Source: Actinomycetota bacterium
Lineage (GTDB): Bacteria; Actinomycetota; Thermoleophilia; BMS3ABIN01
DNA: 64,000 nucleotides
Direction: 5' to 3'
Assembly: GCA_023382335.1 (NCBI GenBank)
Contig: JAMCPM010000020.1
Coordinates: 1-64,000, forward strand
Below, in pieces: positions 43,088 through 51,971 of the stretch. Position numbers and translations under genes: made by a program. Numbering within the stretch: the stretch's first letter is position 1; every line of letters begins with the position of its first letter. The notes under the pieces are model-generated. The model had not been told where the DNA came from and made no database searches. It saw nothing but the letters and a program-made list of their open reading frames with translations.

Positions 43088-43135
43088 CCCCATAAATTCC
43101 CATAAATTTTCCCCACTTTATACCACTTCTCCCCA
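43088..43135 (-). promoter_or_regulatory. MraZ box array upstream of mraZ
   Basis: On the minus strand TGGGG (43135-43131), TGGTA (43125-43121) and TGGGG (43115-43111) are spaced exactly 10 bases apart, and TGGGA (43102-43098) and TGGGG (43092-43088) form a second 10-base-spaced pair. This is the known MraZ operator pattern. A TATAAA lies between the second and third boxes and may be the -10 element, so binding would block the promoter. Confidence 0.75.
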
Positions 43136-43402
43136 CGTAACAAGCTTTTCATGCATCTTTTTTTAGGGATTCCCCCTAGATTTTTGTACAAATATCACTT
43201 AATTACGCAGATTACGTTGCAGAACGGGCCTAAATACGGCCCGGTTGCGAAAATCGTGTAATTCATGTGATTGACGGGGCAGCCTGAAAGGGCCTGAATA
43301 TCACGGGTAATCCACGGGGTGAAAAGTGGGGAGATCCGGGTGGAGCTGGCGCAACTGAAATTGCGCTTAAAACTCTACTTCAGCGAAGCGGGAAGGAGCT
43401 TG

Positions 43403-43996
43403 CTAGGGAAGCGCCGGGGCGTTGCCCGTCGACGAAGGATTGTCCTGCTCGGATATCAGCTGCTTGGCCACGTGGGCATACCTGGTTGACGGATCGATAT
43501 CGTAGGCCTGCTGCCAGTTCTTCTTGGCGTCATCGGGCTTGCCGGTCTGGGCGTAGATCGAACCGATGTAGAGGAAGATCTCCTGATCCTTGGGATTGAG
43601 CGCCAGCCCCTTCTGCAGGTCCCGCAGGGCCACATCCACCATCCCCAGAGCGAACTCGGAATCTCCCAGGCGCGCATAGAAAATGGAATCGTTCGGATTG
43701 ACGGCCACGGCTTTGAGATACATGTCGTTGGCGTCGGCATAGCGTCCCGACTGCATGTAGACGTCGCCGAGCCCGGCCAGCGCCATGGTGTCGGCAGGGT
43801 TGGCCTTTATCAGGTCCTGGAAGGCTTCGATCTGGGGAGTGTAATCGACCGGCTCGCTTTGCTGGGAGGTGTCGACGCCGGTATGAGGATCGGAGCTGTC
43901 ATTGCCGCCGCGGAAGACAAATATGGGGAGCGCTAACGCGAGCAGCACCACGACGGCAGCCGCGATAATCGCCCAGTAATAGGATTTGAACTTCAA
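43403..43996 (-). CDS. membrane-anchored TPR protein
   Basis: The 197-residue protein has one N-terminal helix (about 8-28), a polar linker rich in S, D and Q, and about three tetratricopeptide repeats (about 55-165), with the L-x3-G-x7-A-x3-Y spacing. Such proteins act as scaffolds; the partner is unknown. It lies between the prepilin peptidase gene and the division cluster, with 265 bases to the mraZ operator region holding no other gene. Confidence 0.75.
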   Translation of the reverse strand: MKFKSYYWAIIAAAVVVLLALALPIFVFRGGNDSSDPHTGVDTSQQSEPVDYTPQIEAFQDLIKANPADTMALAGLGDVYMQSGRYADANDMYLKAVAVNPNDSIFYARLGDSEFALGMVDVALRDLQKGLALNPKDQEIFLYIGSIYAQTGKPDDAKKNWQQAYDIDPSTRYAHVAKQLISEQDNPSSTGNAPALP

Positions 43997-44070
43997 GAAC
44001 GTACCTCCGGGGAGAATCAGTTCCTATTATAACTTATTCCGCGGGAAAAGCGGCAGCGGGAATTTCTTTT

Positions 44071-44820
44071 TCACTGCACCAGGTTCAGCCACAGTTCCAG
44101 CAGCCGGTCGCCATAGAACAGCGCGATGATGGCCCCGATTGAAAGGAAGGGCCCGAAGGGGATTTTACTCTTGCGGCCACGCTGCCCCGAGGCCATGAGG
44201 TAGACGCCGGTGAGCGCGCCGATAAGGAACCCCAGGAATAGCCCCGGCATGATCGCCGTCCCCAGGAAGAATCCCAGCATACCCGCAAGCTTGACGTCCC
44301 CCATGCCCATTCCGCCCGGATAGAGCACGGCCACGGCGAAGAAGAAGCCCGCGGCTCCCAGGCCGGAGACCAGATACACCCACCAGTCGCCCGGGGAGAT
44401 GGCGATGTTGGCGGCCAGCCCGATCAAACCCACAGGTAGCACGATGACGTTGGGGATGATGTAGTGGTCGAGGTCGATGAAGAAGATCGCCACCAGCGCC
44501 GAGATCAGCAGCAGCGCCGGCAGCAGCGGCCAGTCGACGCCGAACTGGATGCCGCCGACGACCCACAGCACGGCGGTCAGCAGCTCCACCGTGGGATAGC
44601 GCGGCGCGATCGGCAGGCCGCAGTTGCGGCACTGTCCATGCAGAACCATGTAGCTCACCAGGGGGATGTTGTCGTACCACTTGAGAGGCTGCTCGCATCT
44701 GGGGCAATGCGATCCCGGTGAGACGATCGACAGCTGCCGCGGCAGCCGGTAGATGACCACGTTGAGGAAGCTGCCGATTATGGCGCCGACGACAAACAGG
44801 ATTATCAGGAATGGAAGCAT
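44071..44820 (-). CDS. prepilin peptidase (A24 family)
   Basis: The 249-residue membrane protein has the PilD order: first helix with G-S-F-L-N-V-V-I-Y-R-L-P, a four-cysteine zinc segment (C-P-R-C and C-R-N-C), and the two catalytic aspartates in D-L-D-H and G-M-G-D-V-K-L. It cleaves type IV pilin-like leaders and may methylate the new N-terminus. No pilin genes are in the window. Confidence 0.92.
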   Translation of the reverse strand: MLPFLIILFVVGAIIGSFLNVVIYRLPRQLSIVSPGSHCPRCEQPLKWYDNIPLVSYMVLHGQCRNCGLPIAPRYPTVELLTAVLWVVGGIQFGVDWPLLPALLLISALVAIFFIDLDHYIIPNVIVLPVGLIGLAANIAISPGDWWVYLVSGLGAAGFFFAVAVLYPGGMGMGDVKLAGMLGFFLGTAIMPGLFLGFLIGALTGVYLMASGQRGRKSKIPFGPFLSIGAIIALFYGDRLLELWLNLVQ

Positions 44821-44912
44821 TGGGATTCCGCTAGATTATATAGATATAAGCCGGGGCTTGCTCTGACGCATGAGCGCCGGGGCTTGCTCTGGCACGCGCC
44901 GCGCGGCCGAAC

Positions 44913-45584
44913 TCAGTTCGAGTGCTCCGGCACGATTATTTTCGGGCCGGCCGGGAGATTATCCTTTTCCAGCTCGATCTCACTGGTCCCGGGATGCTCG
45001 ACGCCGGCCTTGCCCTCCGTGAACTTGTCTACGCCTTCGATCTCGAAGAGGCACTTGTCGTTGCGGTAGTGCATCGGCAGGGTCACTGCCGGCGCCAGCC
45101 GCTTCCAGATGCGCGTCGCCGCCGCGGCGTCGATGGTAAAGAATCCGCCAACCGGGATTAGCAGCACGTCGACGGCGCCGATGGCGGCGGCCTGCTCCTC
45201 GGAGAGCTCGTGGCCGAGATCGCCCATGTGACAGATGCTGATGCCGTCGGCCTGAATGATGAAGACGATGTCGTTGCCGCGTCTGCTTCCACCCTCGGAA
45301 TCGTGGAACATCTGCAGGCCGCGGATGCTGAAGCCCGCAGCCTCGGTCAGCTCCGTTGCTTCCCTCAGGATTAACTGCGCGCCCTTGACCGCCTCGACAT
45401 TGCCGTGATCGGCGTGCCCGTGACTGACAGTGACCACGTCCGGAGACAGTCCCGGCGTTTCTTCCAGCGGCTTATACATCAGCCTGCCCGGATAGTTACT
45501 GGAATCGTAGGGATCGGTCAGCAGACTGGCGCCGGAACCGGCGGTAATCAAAAAGCAGCTGTGTCCCAGCCACTTGATCTTCAT
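44913..45584 (-). CDS. UlaG-like metallo-beta-lactamase-fold hydrolase
   Basis: From the ATG at 45584 the protein has 223 residues with K-I-K-W-L-G-H-S-C-F at the start and the metal motif S-H-G-H-A-D-H, later H-M-G-D-L-G-H and L-P-M-H-Y-R. It matches the UlaG-like group of metal-dependent hydrolases; the substrate is unknown. The ORF can be extended 13 codons upstream but the family begins at M-K-I-K-W. Confidence 0.82.
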   Translation of the reverse strand: MKIKWLGHSCFLITAGSGASLLTDPYDSSNYPGRLMYKPLEETPGLSPDVVTVSHGHADHGNVEAVKGAQLILREATELTEAAGFSIRGLQMFHDSEGGSRRGNDIVFIIQADGISICHMGDLGHELSEEQAAAIGAVDVLLIPVGGFFTIDAAAATRIWKRLAPAVTLPMHYRNDKCLFEIEGVDKFTEGKAGVEHPGTSEIELEKDNLPAGPKIIVPEHSN

Positions 45585-45648
45585 TAGCTTCCCTTCGTGA
45601 ATCCCGCCATGCGGCCACGTCACGCGGCTTCAAGCTAGACGGGCAATC

Positions 45649-46506
45649 CTATAGTTCTTCCGGCAGCTCCCGCAGCTCCTGCAGCGAGAACACCGGCCCG
45701 TCGGTGCAGACATATTTGGGACCGAGGTTGCAGCGGCCGCAGATGCCGATGCCGCATTTCATCCGCCGTTCAAGCGTAGTATAAATCTGTTCTTCCCGGA
45801 AGCCCATTTTGCTTAAACTCTGCAACGTGAACCTGATCATGATCGGCGGGCCGCACGTGACGGCGACCGAGTTCTCCGGGGAAGGCCCCCGCTCCTCGAG
45901 CACGTTGGGCACCAGCCCGACGCAACCGTCCCAGCCCTCGCAGGCGGCGTCGATGGTGGCGGTGAAATCGAGGCCGGAGCGCTGTTGCCAGTCGGCCCGG
46001 CCGGCTTCGTAGCAGAGGTCCGCGGGCGTGCGGGCGCCGTAGACCAGAGTCAGTTCGCCGTAATCGCCGCGATTGTCGAGCAGGTGGAACAGCAGTGAAC
46101 GCAACGGCGCCATGCCGATGCCGCCGGCGACCAGCACGATGTTCTTGCCCTTCCATTCATCAGTGGGAAAGCCACAGCCCATGGGGGCGCGCACGGCGGT
46201 CCGGTCGCCCGCGGCCAGCTCATGGATGGCGCCGGTGACGACGCCGGCCTTCATGATCGAGAACTCAAAGCTTCCGGAGCCTGACGGCGCCGAGGAAATG
46301 GCGAAGGTCGACTCGCCGGCTCCCAGCACGCTCAACTGGCCGATCTGCCCGGGCAGAAAGCTGAAGGCTTCCATCACCGAGGGGTCGTCGAAGGCCAGCC
46401 GGAGCGTCCTGATGTTCGGAGTCTCCTGGATGACCTCGAGCACCGTGGCCGGCTCGGGCCTCAGCGGCTCGGTTGATTTCCTTCCTGCCTGTGCTATGGT
46501 CGTCAT
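45649..46506 (-). CDS. flxA: FlxA-like FAD/NAD(P)H-binding subunit with [2Fe-2S] site
   Basis: The 285-residue protein is of the ferredoxin-reductase type: an FAD domain with A-I-S-S-A-P, an NAD(P)-binding domain starting G-G-I-G-M-A-P-L-R-S-L, and a terminal C-x4-C-x2-C-x8-C motif (C-G-I-G-I-C-G-R-C then C-T-D-G). Such subunits occur in sulfhydrogenases (HydG), anaerobic sulfite reductase (AsrB) and the Flx complex. The operon with hdrABC favours FlxA, the NAD(P)H entry. It overlaps the gene before it by four bases. Confidence 0.75.
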   Translation of the reverse strand: MTTIAQAGRKSTEPLRPEPATVLEVIQETPNIRTLRLAFDDPSVMEAFSFLPGQIGQLSVLGAGESTFAISSAPSGSGSFEFSIMKAGVVTGAIHELAAGDRTAVRAPMGCGFPTDEWKGKNIVLVAGGIGMAPLRSLLFHLLDNRGDYGELTLVYGARTPADLCYEAGRADWQQRSGLDFTATIDAACEGWDGCVGLVPNVLEERGPSPENSVAVTCGPPIMIRFTLQSLSKMGFREEQIYTTLERRMKCGIGICGRCNLGPKYVCTDGPVFSLQELRELPEEL

Positions 46507-47582
46507 TTGTCAGTCTCCGCCTTGCCGCCATCGGCCATCAATTCCGTTTCTACGGCTCTGGCCTTTGCCGCCCGCAAAACTTCGCGGATGTCAAGATTGG
46601 TGGGGCAGCCGCGGATGCAGCGGCCGCAGCCGGTGCAGAGCGTCTCGCCCTGGTTGACCGGGTAGTAGCTGAACTTGTGGTTGATACGATTGCGGTAACG
46701 GTGCGCCTGGGTCGGCCGCGGATTGTGTCCCGAGGCTTCCTGTGTGTAGACATAGAACATGCAGGCGTCCCAGCTGCGAAGACGCTCGCCCTTGCGATCG
46801 CCGCTCATCTCGTCATGGATGTTGAAGCAGTAGCATGTCGGGCAGCCGTGCGAGCAGAAACCGCAGGAGATGCAGGTCGCGGTGATCTCATTCCAGAAGT
46901 CCAGATCCTTGAAGATGGCCGGCAGCTGCTGTTGCAGACCGTCAAGGCCTTCGACTGTCGCCGTCTCCGCCAGCTGCGGCGGCTCGGCGTTTGATTCCTC
47001 GAAAAATCGAGTAGCGGCGTCAAGGATCGATTCGCCTCTCGCGGTCACGGCTTCAGCCAGATAGCCGCCTTCGAGCGGATACAGGATGAGGTCCGAGCCC
47101 GCCTTCCCGGCGGGGCCCTCGCCAAAGGACGAGCAGAAGCAGGCGGCGTCAGCGGTAGTACAGGCCAGAGTAATGACCGTAAGCGCCCGGCGGCGGGCCT
47201 GATAGTTGGGGTCGTTGTAAGATTCGCTTTCGGGATTGTCAAAGAGCGCGTCCAGAACCGTCAGCGCTTTGGCGTCGCAAGCCCGTGCGCCGAACAGAAC
47301 CGTCGCCGGGGCTGTGACCGCCGCTACGATCTCGATGTTTTCCCCGGGTACGGGGTCGCCGAAAGCATAGTTGAAATCAAAGAGCTTCTCCGTGCGTGGC
47401 AGCACCACGTCCTTGGCCGAGATCGAAGTGATGTGCTCCAGATCGACAGCCACGCCGTTTTGCCAGCGCTCGAAGATCGCGGTGCCGGTGCCGGCGAGTT
47501 CGCGCGGCGCCCAGACCTCGGCGTCTTCAGCCAGCTGTTCCAGCAGTCGCGCTATATTGTCATTTTTGATGATTTTCGTCAT
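46503..47582 (-). CDS. flxB: FlxB-like 4Fe-4S subunit (AsrA/HydB-like)
   Basis: The 359-residue protein has a cysteine-poor N-terminal domain with G-A-R-A-C-D-A-K-A-L and C-F-C-S-S-F, followed by two ferredoxin clusters: C-I-S-C-G-F-C-S-H-G-C-P and C-T-G-C-G-R-C-I-R-G-C-P. It resembles the beta subunits of sulfhydrogenases and AsrA, which relay electrons from the flavin subunit. The flxB name is by position and similarity only. Confidence 0.65.
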   Translation of the reverse strand: MTKIIKNDNIARLLEQLAEDAEVWAPRELAGTGTAIFERWQNGVAVDLEHITSISAKDVVLPRTEKLFDFNYAFGDPVPGENIEIVAAVTAPATVLFGARACDAKALTVLDALFDNPESESYNDPNYQARRRALTVITLACTTADAACFCSSFGEGPAGKAGSDLILYPLEGGYLAEAVTARGESILDAATRFFEESNAEPPQLAETATVEGLDGLQQQLPAIFKDLDFWNEITATCISCGFCSHGCPTCYCFNIHDEMSGDRKGERLRSWDACMFYVYTQEASGHNPRPTQAHRYRNRINHKFSYYPVNQGETLCTGCGRCIRGCPTNLDIREVLRAAKARAVETELMADGGKAETDK

Positions 47583-47601
47583 CCGGTGCTCCCGAAAATA
47601 T

Positions 47602-48609
47602 TCATTCCCCGCTCCAGGAATCGCCCTTTATGCTGAAAGTGAGCAGCGGCGGCCGCGCTTCAGGATCGGCCCCGGCCCGGTAACCAAAAAGCTCCTCGAC
47701 GGCGCGGTTCTGCTCCTCCATCAACAGCATCAGCGGGATGCCCATGGGACAGGCGCGCTCACACTCGCCGCAACCGGTACAGCGGCCGGCAAGATGGTTT
47801 ACCCGGATGAGCTGCATCATCTCCGCCTCGCGTGCGCCGGCGCCGCCGCCGGTCCAGTGAGGCTCCATCGTCTGCATGATACAGACATCGCGGCAGAAAC
47901 ACATCGGACAGGCCTCGCGGCAGGCATAGCAGCGGATGCACTTCGCATATTGCTGCCGCCAGAAGCCGCTTCGCTCGGCCGGGCTCATGGCCTGGAACTC
48001 AGCCCGCAGCGACCGGGTTTCGCCGGCGCCGCTGCCCGCCGCGCCGCTAGCCGCGCCGCTTTCTGCAACGCCGGCGCCATCGGTCATCAAAGACGCCTCG
48101 TTTCCGCCAGAAAGCGCCGGCATGCCCCCGGCCTCATAAATTTCGTCACTGATCACCGGCTCGCTTTCACCGCAATCCAGGCACTTGTGCCTGAGGAAAC
48201 CGGCGCGGTCAACTACAGCCCCGTTGATGCTTAGTGAATCCATGCTAGATACTATCTCCGCTCCGTAGCTGAACTGTTGCCAGATTTTTCTGACGTCCAC
48301 AGTGCCGCCGCATCCCCCCACGCCGATCACCCTGACGGCCGCCCTGTCGACCGCCCTCTCCTGTACAAGCTGCACGATGCTCCTGCAGTCGCATGCCTTG
48401 GCGACGATGCCGACCCGTTTGCCCTTCAGACGCGGCAGATGCACGGCAAGATTATGAACGCAGGTGGCGTCGAATACCGCTCTTTCCGCATCTTCGGCGG
48501 TCTGGAACCTGGCCGGCGCCGCCGTGCCGCCGGCGCCGCCGGCATCCCAGCCGAGCACGGTGTCATATTCTTCCAAAACCTTTTTTATGATGGCGGGCAG
48601 GCCGCTCAT
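47602..48609 (-). CDS. flxC: FlxC-like FrhB-type iron-sulfur subunit
   Basis: The 335-residue protein has features of the FrhB/FdhB beta-subunit group: A-C-D-C-R-S-I-V-Q-L near residue 75, a C-G-E cluster region (K-C-L-D-C-G-E-S-E), and C-I-R-C-Y-A-C-R-E-A-C-P-M-C-F-C plus C-T-G-C-G-E-C-E-R-A-C-P. An A/G/S-rich linker (about 172-195) joins the halves. It probably links FlxAB to HdrA through FlxD. It overlaps the next upstream gene by four bases. Confidence 0.65.
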   Translation of the reverse strand: MSGLPAIIKKVLEEYDTVLGWDAGGAGGTAAPARFQTAEDAERAVFDATCVHNLAVHLPRLKGKRVGIVAKACDCRSIVQLVQERAVDRAAVRVIGVGGCGGTVDVRKIWQQFSYGAEIVSSMDSLSINGAVVDRAGFLRHKCLDCGESEPVISDEIYEAGGMPALSGGNEASLMTDGAGVAESGAASGAAGSGAGETRSLRAEFQAMSPAERSGFWRQQYAKCIRCYACREACPMCFCRDVCIMQTMEPHWTGGGAGAREAEMMQLIRVNHLAGRCTGCGECERACPMGIPLMLLMEEQNRAVEELFGYRAGADPEARPPLLTFSIKGDSWSGE

Positions 48610-49001
48610 CGCTCACCCAGCGAGTTGATGCGCTCGGAGAATTCAGTGACGACTTCGGCCCAGCGCGAACCTTCCGACGCGCTCACCCAGGTGTAAAGAA
48701 ACCGCTCCGGCTCGATGCCATAGGCGGGCAGCATCCGCTGCAGCAGCTCCAGGCGGCGGCGGGCATAATAATTGCCCTCGTTGTAATGGCAGTCGCCGGG
48801 ATGGCAGCCGCTGACCAGCACGCCATCCGCGCCCTCATGAAAAGCCTTGAGGATCAGCAGCGGATTCACCCGCCCGGTGCAGGGCATGCGCACGATGCGC
48901 AGCTCGCCGGGCTGCTTCAGCCGCGCCGTGCCGGCCATGTCGGCCCCGGCATAAGAGCACCAGTTGCAAAGAAATCCTATTAGCTTGAGGTCAGACACCA
49001 C
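48606..49001 (-). CDS. flxD: MvhD/FlxD-type hydrogenase iron-sulfur subunit
   Basis: The 131-residue protein has the MvhD pattern: G-F-L-C-N-W-C-S-Y-A-G-A-D near the start, M-P-C-T-G-R-V, and S-G-C-H-P-G-D-C-H-Y. MvhD carries a [2Fe-2S] cluster and docks an electron donor onto HdrA. Here the donor is probably the NAD(P)H-oxidising Flx unit, as no hydrogenase genes are near. Confidence 0.85.
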   Translation of the reverse strand: MVSDLKLIGFLCNWCSYAGADMAGTARLKQPGELRIVRMPCTGRVNPLLILKAFHEGADGVLVSGCHPGDCHYNEGNYYARRRLELLQRMLPAYGIEPERFLYTWVSASEGSRWAEVVTEFSERINSLGER

Positions 49002-49034
49002 GCCTAATTCCTTTTATCAATCCGCGGCATACGA

Positions 49035-50993
49035 TCACCGCAGCAGCTCCATAGTCTCGGCGAGCAGCTGCTTGTCCGTATAGCCTTTTAGTGATATAAC
49101 CGCCGGCGGGCAGGCGACGTTGCAGACGCCGCAGCCCTGGCAGAGCGAATCGATCACCGAAGCCACTTCGCTTCCGTCCCACAGCTCCACCGCCTCAATG
49201 GCGCTGTAAGGGCACACGTCCCGGCATTTGAAACAGCCGGTGCAGCGCCTCTGGTCGACGGCCGCCACCATGGGATTGGTCTCGAGCTCGCCCTTCGACA
49301 GCAGGCCGATAACCTTGGCCGCCGCCGCGCTGGCCTGCGCCACCGAATCGGGGATATCCTTGGGACCCTGGCAGGCTCCCGCCAGGAAGATGCCGCCGGT
49401 GTTGGTCTCCACCGGACGCAGCTTGGGATGGCTCTCGGACATGAACTCGTACTGGTCATAAGAGATGTTGAGCTTGCGCGCCAGCCCCGCGGCGCCCTTC
49501 GATGCCGCAAATCCTGTCGCCAGCACCACCAGGTCGGCCTCGATCTCAACCGGCTCGCTTGAGAGCGTGTCGGTGCCCATGACCATCAGCTTGCCGCCCT
49601 TGGGATAGACCTTGCCGACGCGGCCGCGCAGGTAGATGGCGCCAAACTCGCGCTGCGCCCGCCTGGTGAATTCCTCATAACCCTTGCCGCCGGCGCGTAT
49701 GTCTATATAGAAGACATAAGACTGCGAATCGGGAATGTGTTCCTTGGTCAGGATCGCCTGCTTGGCCGTGTACATGCAGCCGACGCTGCAGCAGAACGGC
49801 CTACCCACGGATTCGTCCCGCGAGCCGACGCAGGAAATAAAGACGATGTTCTTTGGCTCCTCATTATCGGACGGCCGCTTGACTTGACCTCCCGTCGGGC
49901 CCGACGCCGAGAGCATGCGCTCGTATTGCAGGGAAGTGACCACGTCGGGATACTGGCCGCCGCCGTAATCAGGATAGGCCTCGCGCCAGTCGAAGAGCTC
50001 GTAGCCCGTGGCCACGACGATGGCGCCGAATCTTTCGGTGACCACGCGCTCTTCCTGTTCGTAATCGATGGCGCCGGCCGGGCAGACTTTTTTGCAGATG
50101 CCGCATTTGCCCTTGATGAACTGGCGGCAATATTCCTTGCGTATCGTCGCCACCATCGGCACCGCCTGGGGGAAGGGAATGGAGATCGCCCGCGACAGGC
50201 TGACGTCGGCATTGAACTCATCCGGCGCCCGGTTGGGGCACTTCTCCATGCAGAGCATGCAGCCGGTGCATTTGTCTTCGCTGACGCAGGTCGCCCGCTT
50301 GCGGATATCGACCTCGAAGTTGCCTATATATCCCCGCACCTGGTCAACCTCTGAGTTGACCATGAGGGAGATGTTCTCGTGCTGGTTGGCTTCGACCATC
50401 CTCGGCGTGAGGATGCACGAGGAGCAGTCAAGCGTGGGGAAAGTCTTGTCCAGCCGCGCCATGTTGCCGCCGATCGACGGCCCCCGCTCCACCAGCGTGA
50501 CCGGCAGTCCCGAATCGGCGATGTCAAGCGCCGCCTGGATGCCGGCGATGCCGCCGCCGATGACCAGGACCCTGCCGGTGACCGGCACCGTACTCGAAGA
50601 CAGCGGCGCCTGGCCGCGCACCCTGGCGACACCCATGCGCATCAGATCGACCGCCTTGTCAGTGGCGACATCCATATCGGAATGGATCCAGGAGCAGTGC
50701 TCGCGGATATTGACCATGTCCATCATGTAAGGGTTCATGCCGCCGCGGCTGACCGTGCGCCGGAATGTGGCCTCGTGCATCCGCGGCGAGCAGGCAGCAA
50801 TCACAACGCGGGTAAGCCCCTTCGCCTGCACCGCCTCGATAATGGCGCGCTGGCCGGGATCGGAGCAGGTGTACTGCAGGGTCTCGGCATGCGCCACGTC
50901 GCGCATCGATTGCGCCGCCGCCACGACCTTTTCCGTGTCGACGGTGGCGGCGATGTTGGTGCCGCATTGACAGATAAAGACGCCGATACGCAT
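49035..50993 (-). CDS. hdrA: HdrA, flavin-containing heterodisulfide reductase subunit
   Basis: The 652-residue protein has an N-terminal Fe-S domain (I-C-Q-C-G-T-N-I), an FAD site V-I-G-G-G-I-A-G-I-Q, the H-drA cysteine pattern C-S-S-C-I-L-T-P and F-C-C-S-V-G-C, one ferredoxin insert and two C-terminal [4Fe-4S] clusters (C-T-G-C-F-K-C-R-D-V-C-P, C-Q-G-C-G-V-C-N-V-A-C-P). HdrA is the flavin centre for electron bifurcation. Cysteine, not selenocysteine, is coded throughout. It starts four bases after the hdrB stop. Confidence 0.94.
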   Translation of the reverse strand: MRIGVFICQCGTNIAATVDTEKVVAAAQSMRDVAHAETLQYTCSDPGQRAIIEAVQAKGLTRVVIAACSPRMHEATFRRTVSRGGMNPYMMDMVNIREHCSWIHSDMDVATDKAVDLMRMGVARVRGQAPLSSSTVPVTGRVLVIGGGIAGIQAALDIADSGLPVTLVERGPSIGGNMARLDKTFPTLDCSSCILTPRMVEANQHENISLMVNSEVDQVRGYIGNFEVDIRKRATCVSEDKCTGCMLCMEKCPNRAPDEFNADVSLSRAISIPFPQAVPMVATIRKEYCRQFIKGKCGICKKVCPAGAIDYEQEERVVTERFGAIVVATGYELFDWREAYPDYGGGQYPDVVTSLQYERMLSASGPTGGQVKRPSDNEEPKNIVFISCVGSRDESVGRPFCCSVGCMYTAKQAILTKEHIPDSQSYVFYIDIRAGGKGYEEFTRRAQREFGAIYLRGRVGKVYPKGGKLMVMGTDTLSSEPVEIEADLVVLATGFAASKGAAGLARKLNISYDQYEFMSESHPKLRPVETNTGGIFLAGACQGPKDIPDSVAQASAAAAKVIGLLSKGELETNPMVAAVDQRRCTGCFKCRDVCPYSAIEAVELWDGSEVASVIDSLCQGCGVCNVACPPAVISLKGYTDKQLLAETMELLR

Positions 50994-50996
50994 GGC

Positions 50997-51971
50997 CTAG
51001 CTCACCGCCTTCCTGCTTCCCCGTCCGCTCTCTTTTCCATCCAGGGCGTCCCGGCCACCGCCCCGCTCGATCTTCGCGATCAGCTTGCGGGCGCTGACAA
51101 CGTGCGCGAGGATGCCGAGGTCGTCGGCCTTGAATCCCAGCGCCAGCCCCAGCACCTGTGAAAAATAAAGCACCGGGATATCCAGCGAGGTCCCGAATGT
51201 CTTGTTGATCTGCTCCTGGCGCAGGTCAAGATTTTGATGGCACAGGGGGCAGACGGTGACGATGGCGTCAAAGCCCATGTCCTGGGCCACCTCGATGATG
51301 CGCCGGCTGGCCCGCAGGACAATCTCCTTCTTGGCCAGCCCCATGTAGGAGCCGCAGCACTCGCTCTTAAAAGGGAAGTGAGTGGCCTGGGCTCCGGTGG
51401 CCCAGAGCAGCGGCTTCATGCTGGCGGGGTTGCGCGGATTATCAAATTTGAGGATGCTCGCCGGACGTGTCAGCAGGCAGCCGTAATAAGTCGCCAGTTT
51501 TATTCCCGCCAGGCGGCCCTGCGCGCGTTCCGCCAGCGCCTCGGGCTGCACCGCCCGGCCAAAGAATTGGACCAGATTCAAAATCTCGGTCTGGTAGCGC
51601 ACGGGCTCGCCGAAGATCCGCTCGGCCTGCATGCGGATATCCTCGCTTTGCTCCAGCTGGTACTGGGCGTTCTTGAACCGGTTATAGCAGCCGGCGCAGG
51701 GAGCCACCATGGCGTCATGCGAAGCCGACGCCAGGTGCAGGTTGCGCGCCGGCAGCAGCACGCCCAGGTTTCCTCCCCAATGATGGGGCGCCGGCGAAGC
51801 GCCGCAGCAGTTCCAGTCTTCGACCTCGTCGAGGTGTATGCCCAGCTCGCGCGCAACCAGCCTGAAAGATGCGTCGTACTCGCCGGCCGAGCCCGTCAGG
51901 GAACAACCGGGGAAGTAGGAATAGCCGGTCGCGGCATTTCCCGCGATTGATTTTTCTTCGTTCGGGCTCAC
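50997..51971 (-). CDS. hdrB: HdrB, CCG-domain subunit
   Basis: The protein (324 residues) starts at a GTG that overlaps the hdrC stop (GTGA), with AGGAAG upstream. It carries two CCG motifs: N-C-C-G-A-S-P with its upstream cysteine in P-G-C-S, and E-C-C-G-S-Y-M-G with Y-Y-G-C; a C-P-L-C-H follows. These bind the non-cubane [4Fe-4S] clusters that cleave a disulfide. The substrate here is unknown; DsrC is a plausible one. A longer frame further upstream reads through hdrC and is not real. Confidence 0.94.
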   Translation of the reverse strand: MSPNEEKSIAGNAATGYSYFPGCSLTGSAGEYDASFRLVARELGIHLDEVEDWNCCGASPAPHHWGGNLGVLLPARNLHLASASHDAMVAPCAGCYNRFKNAQYQLEQSEDIRMQAERIFGEPVRYQTEILNLVQFFGRAVQPEALAERAQGRLAGIKLATYYGCLLTRPASILKFDNPRNPASMKPLLWATGAQATHFPFKSECCGSYMGLAKKEIVLRASRRIIEVAQDMGFDAIVTVCPLCHQNLDLRQEQINKTFGTSLDIPVLYFSQVLGLALGFKADDLGILAHVVSARKLIAKIERGGGRDALDGKESGRGSRKAVS

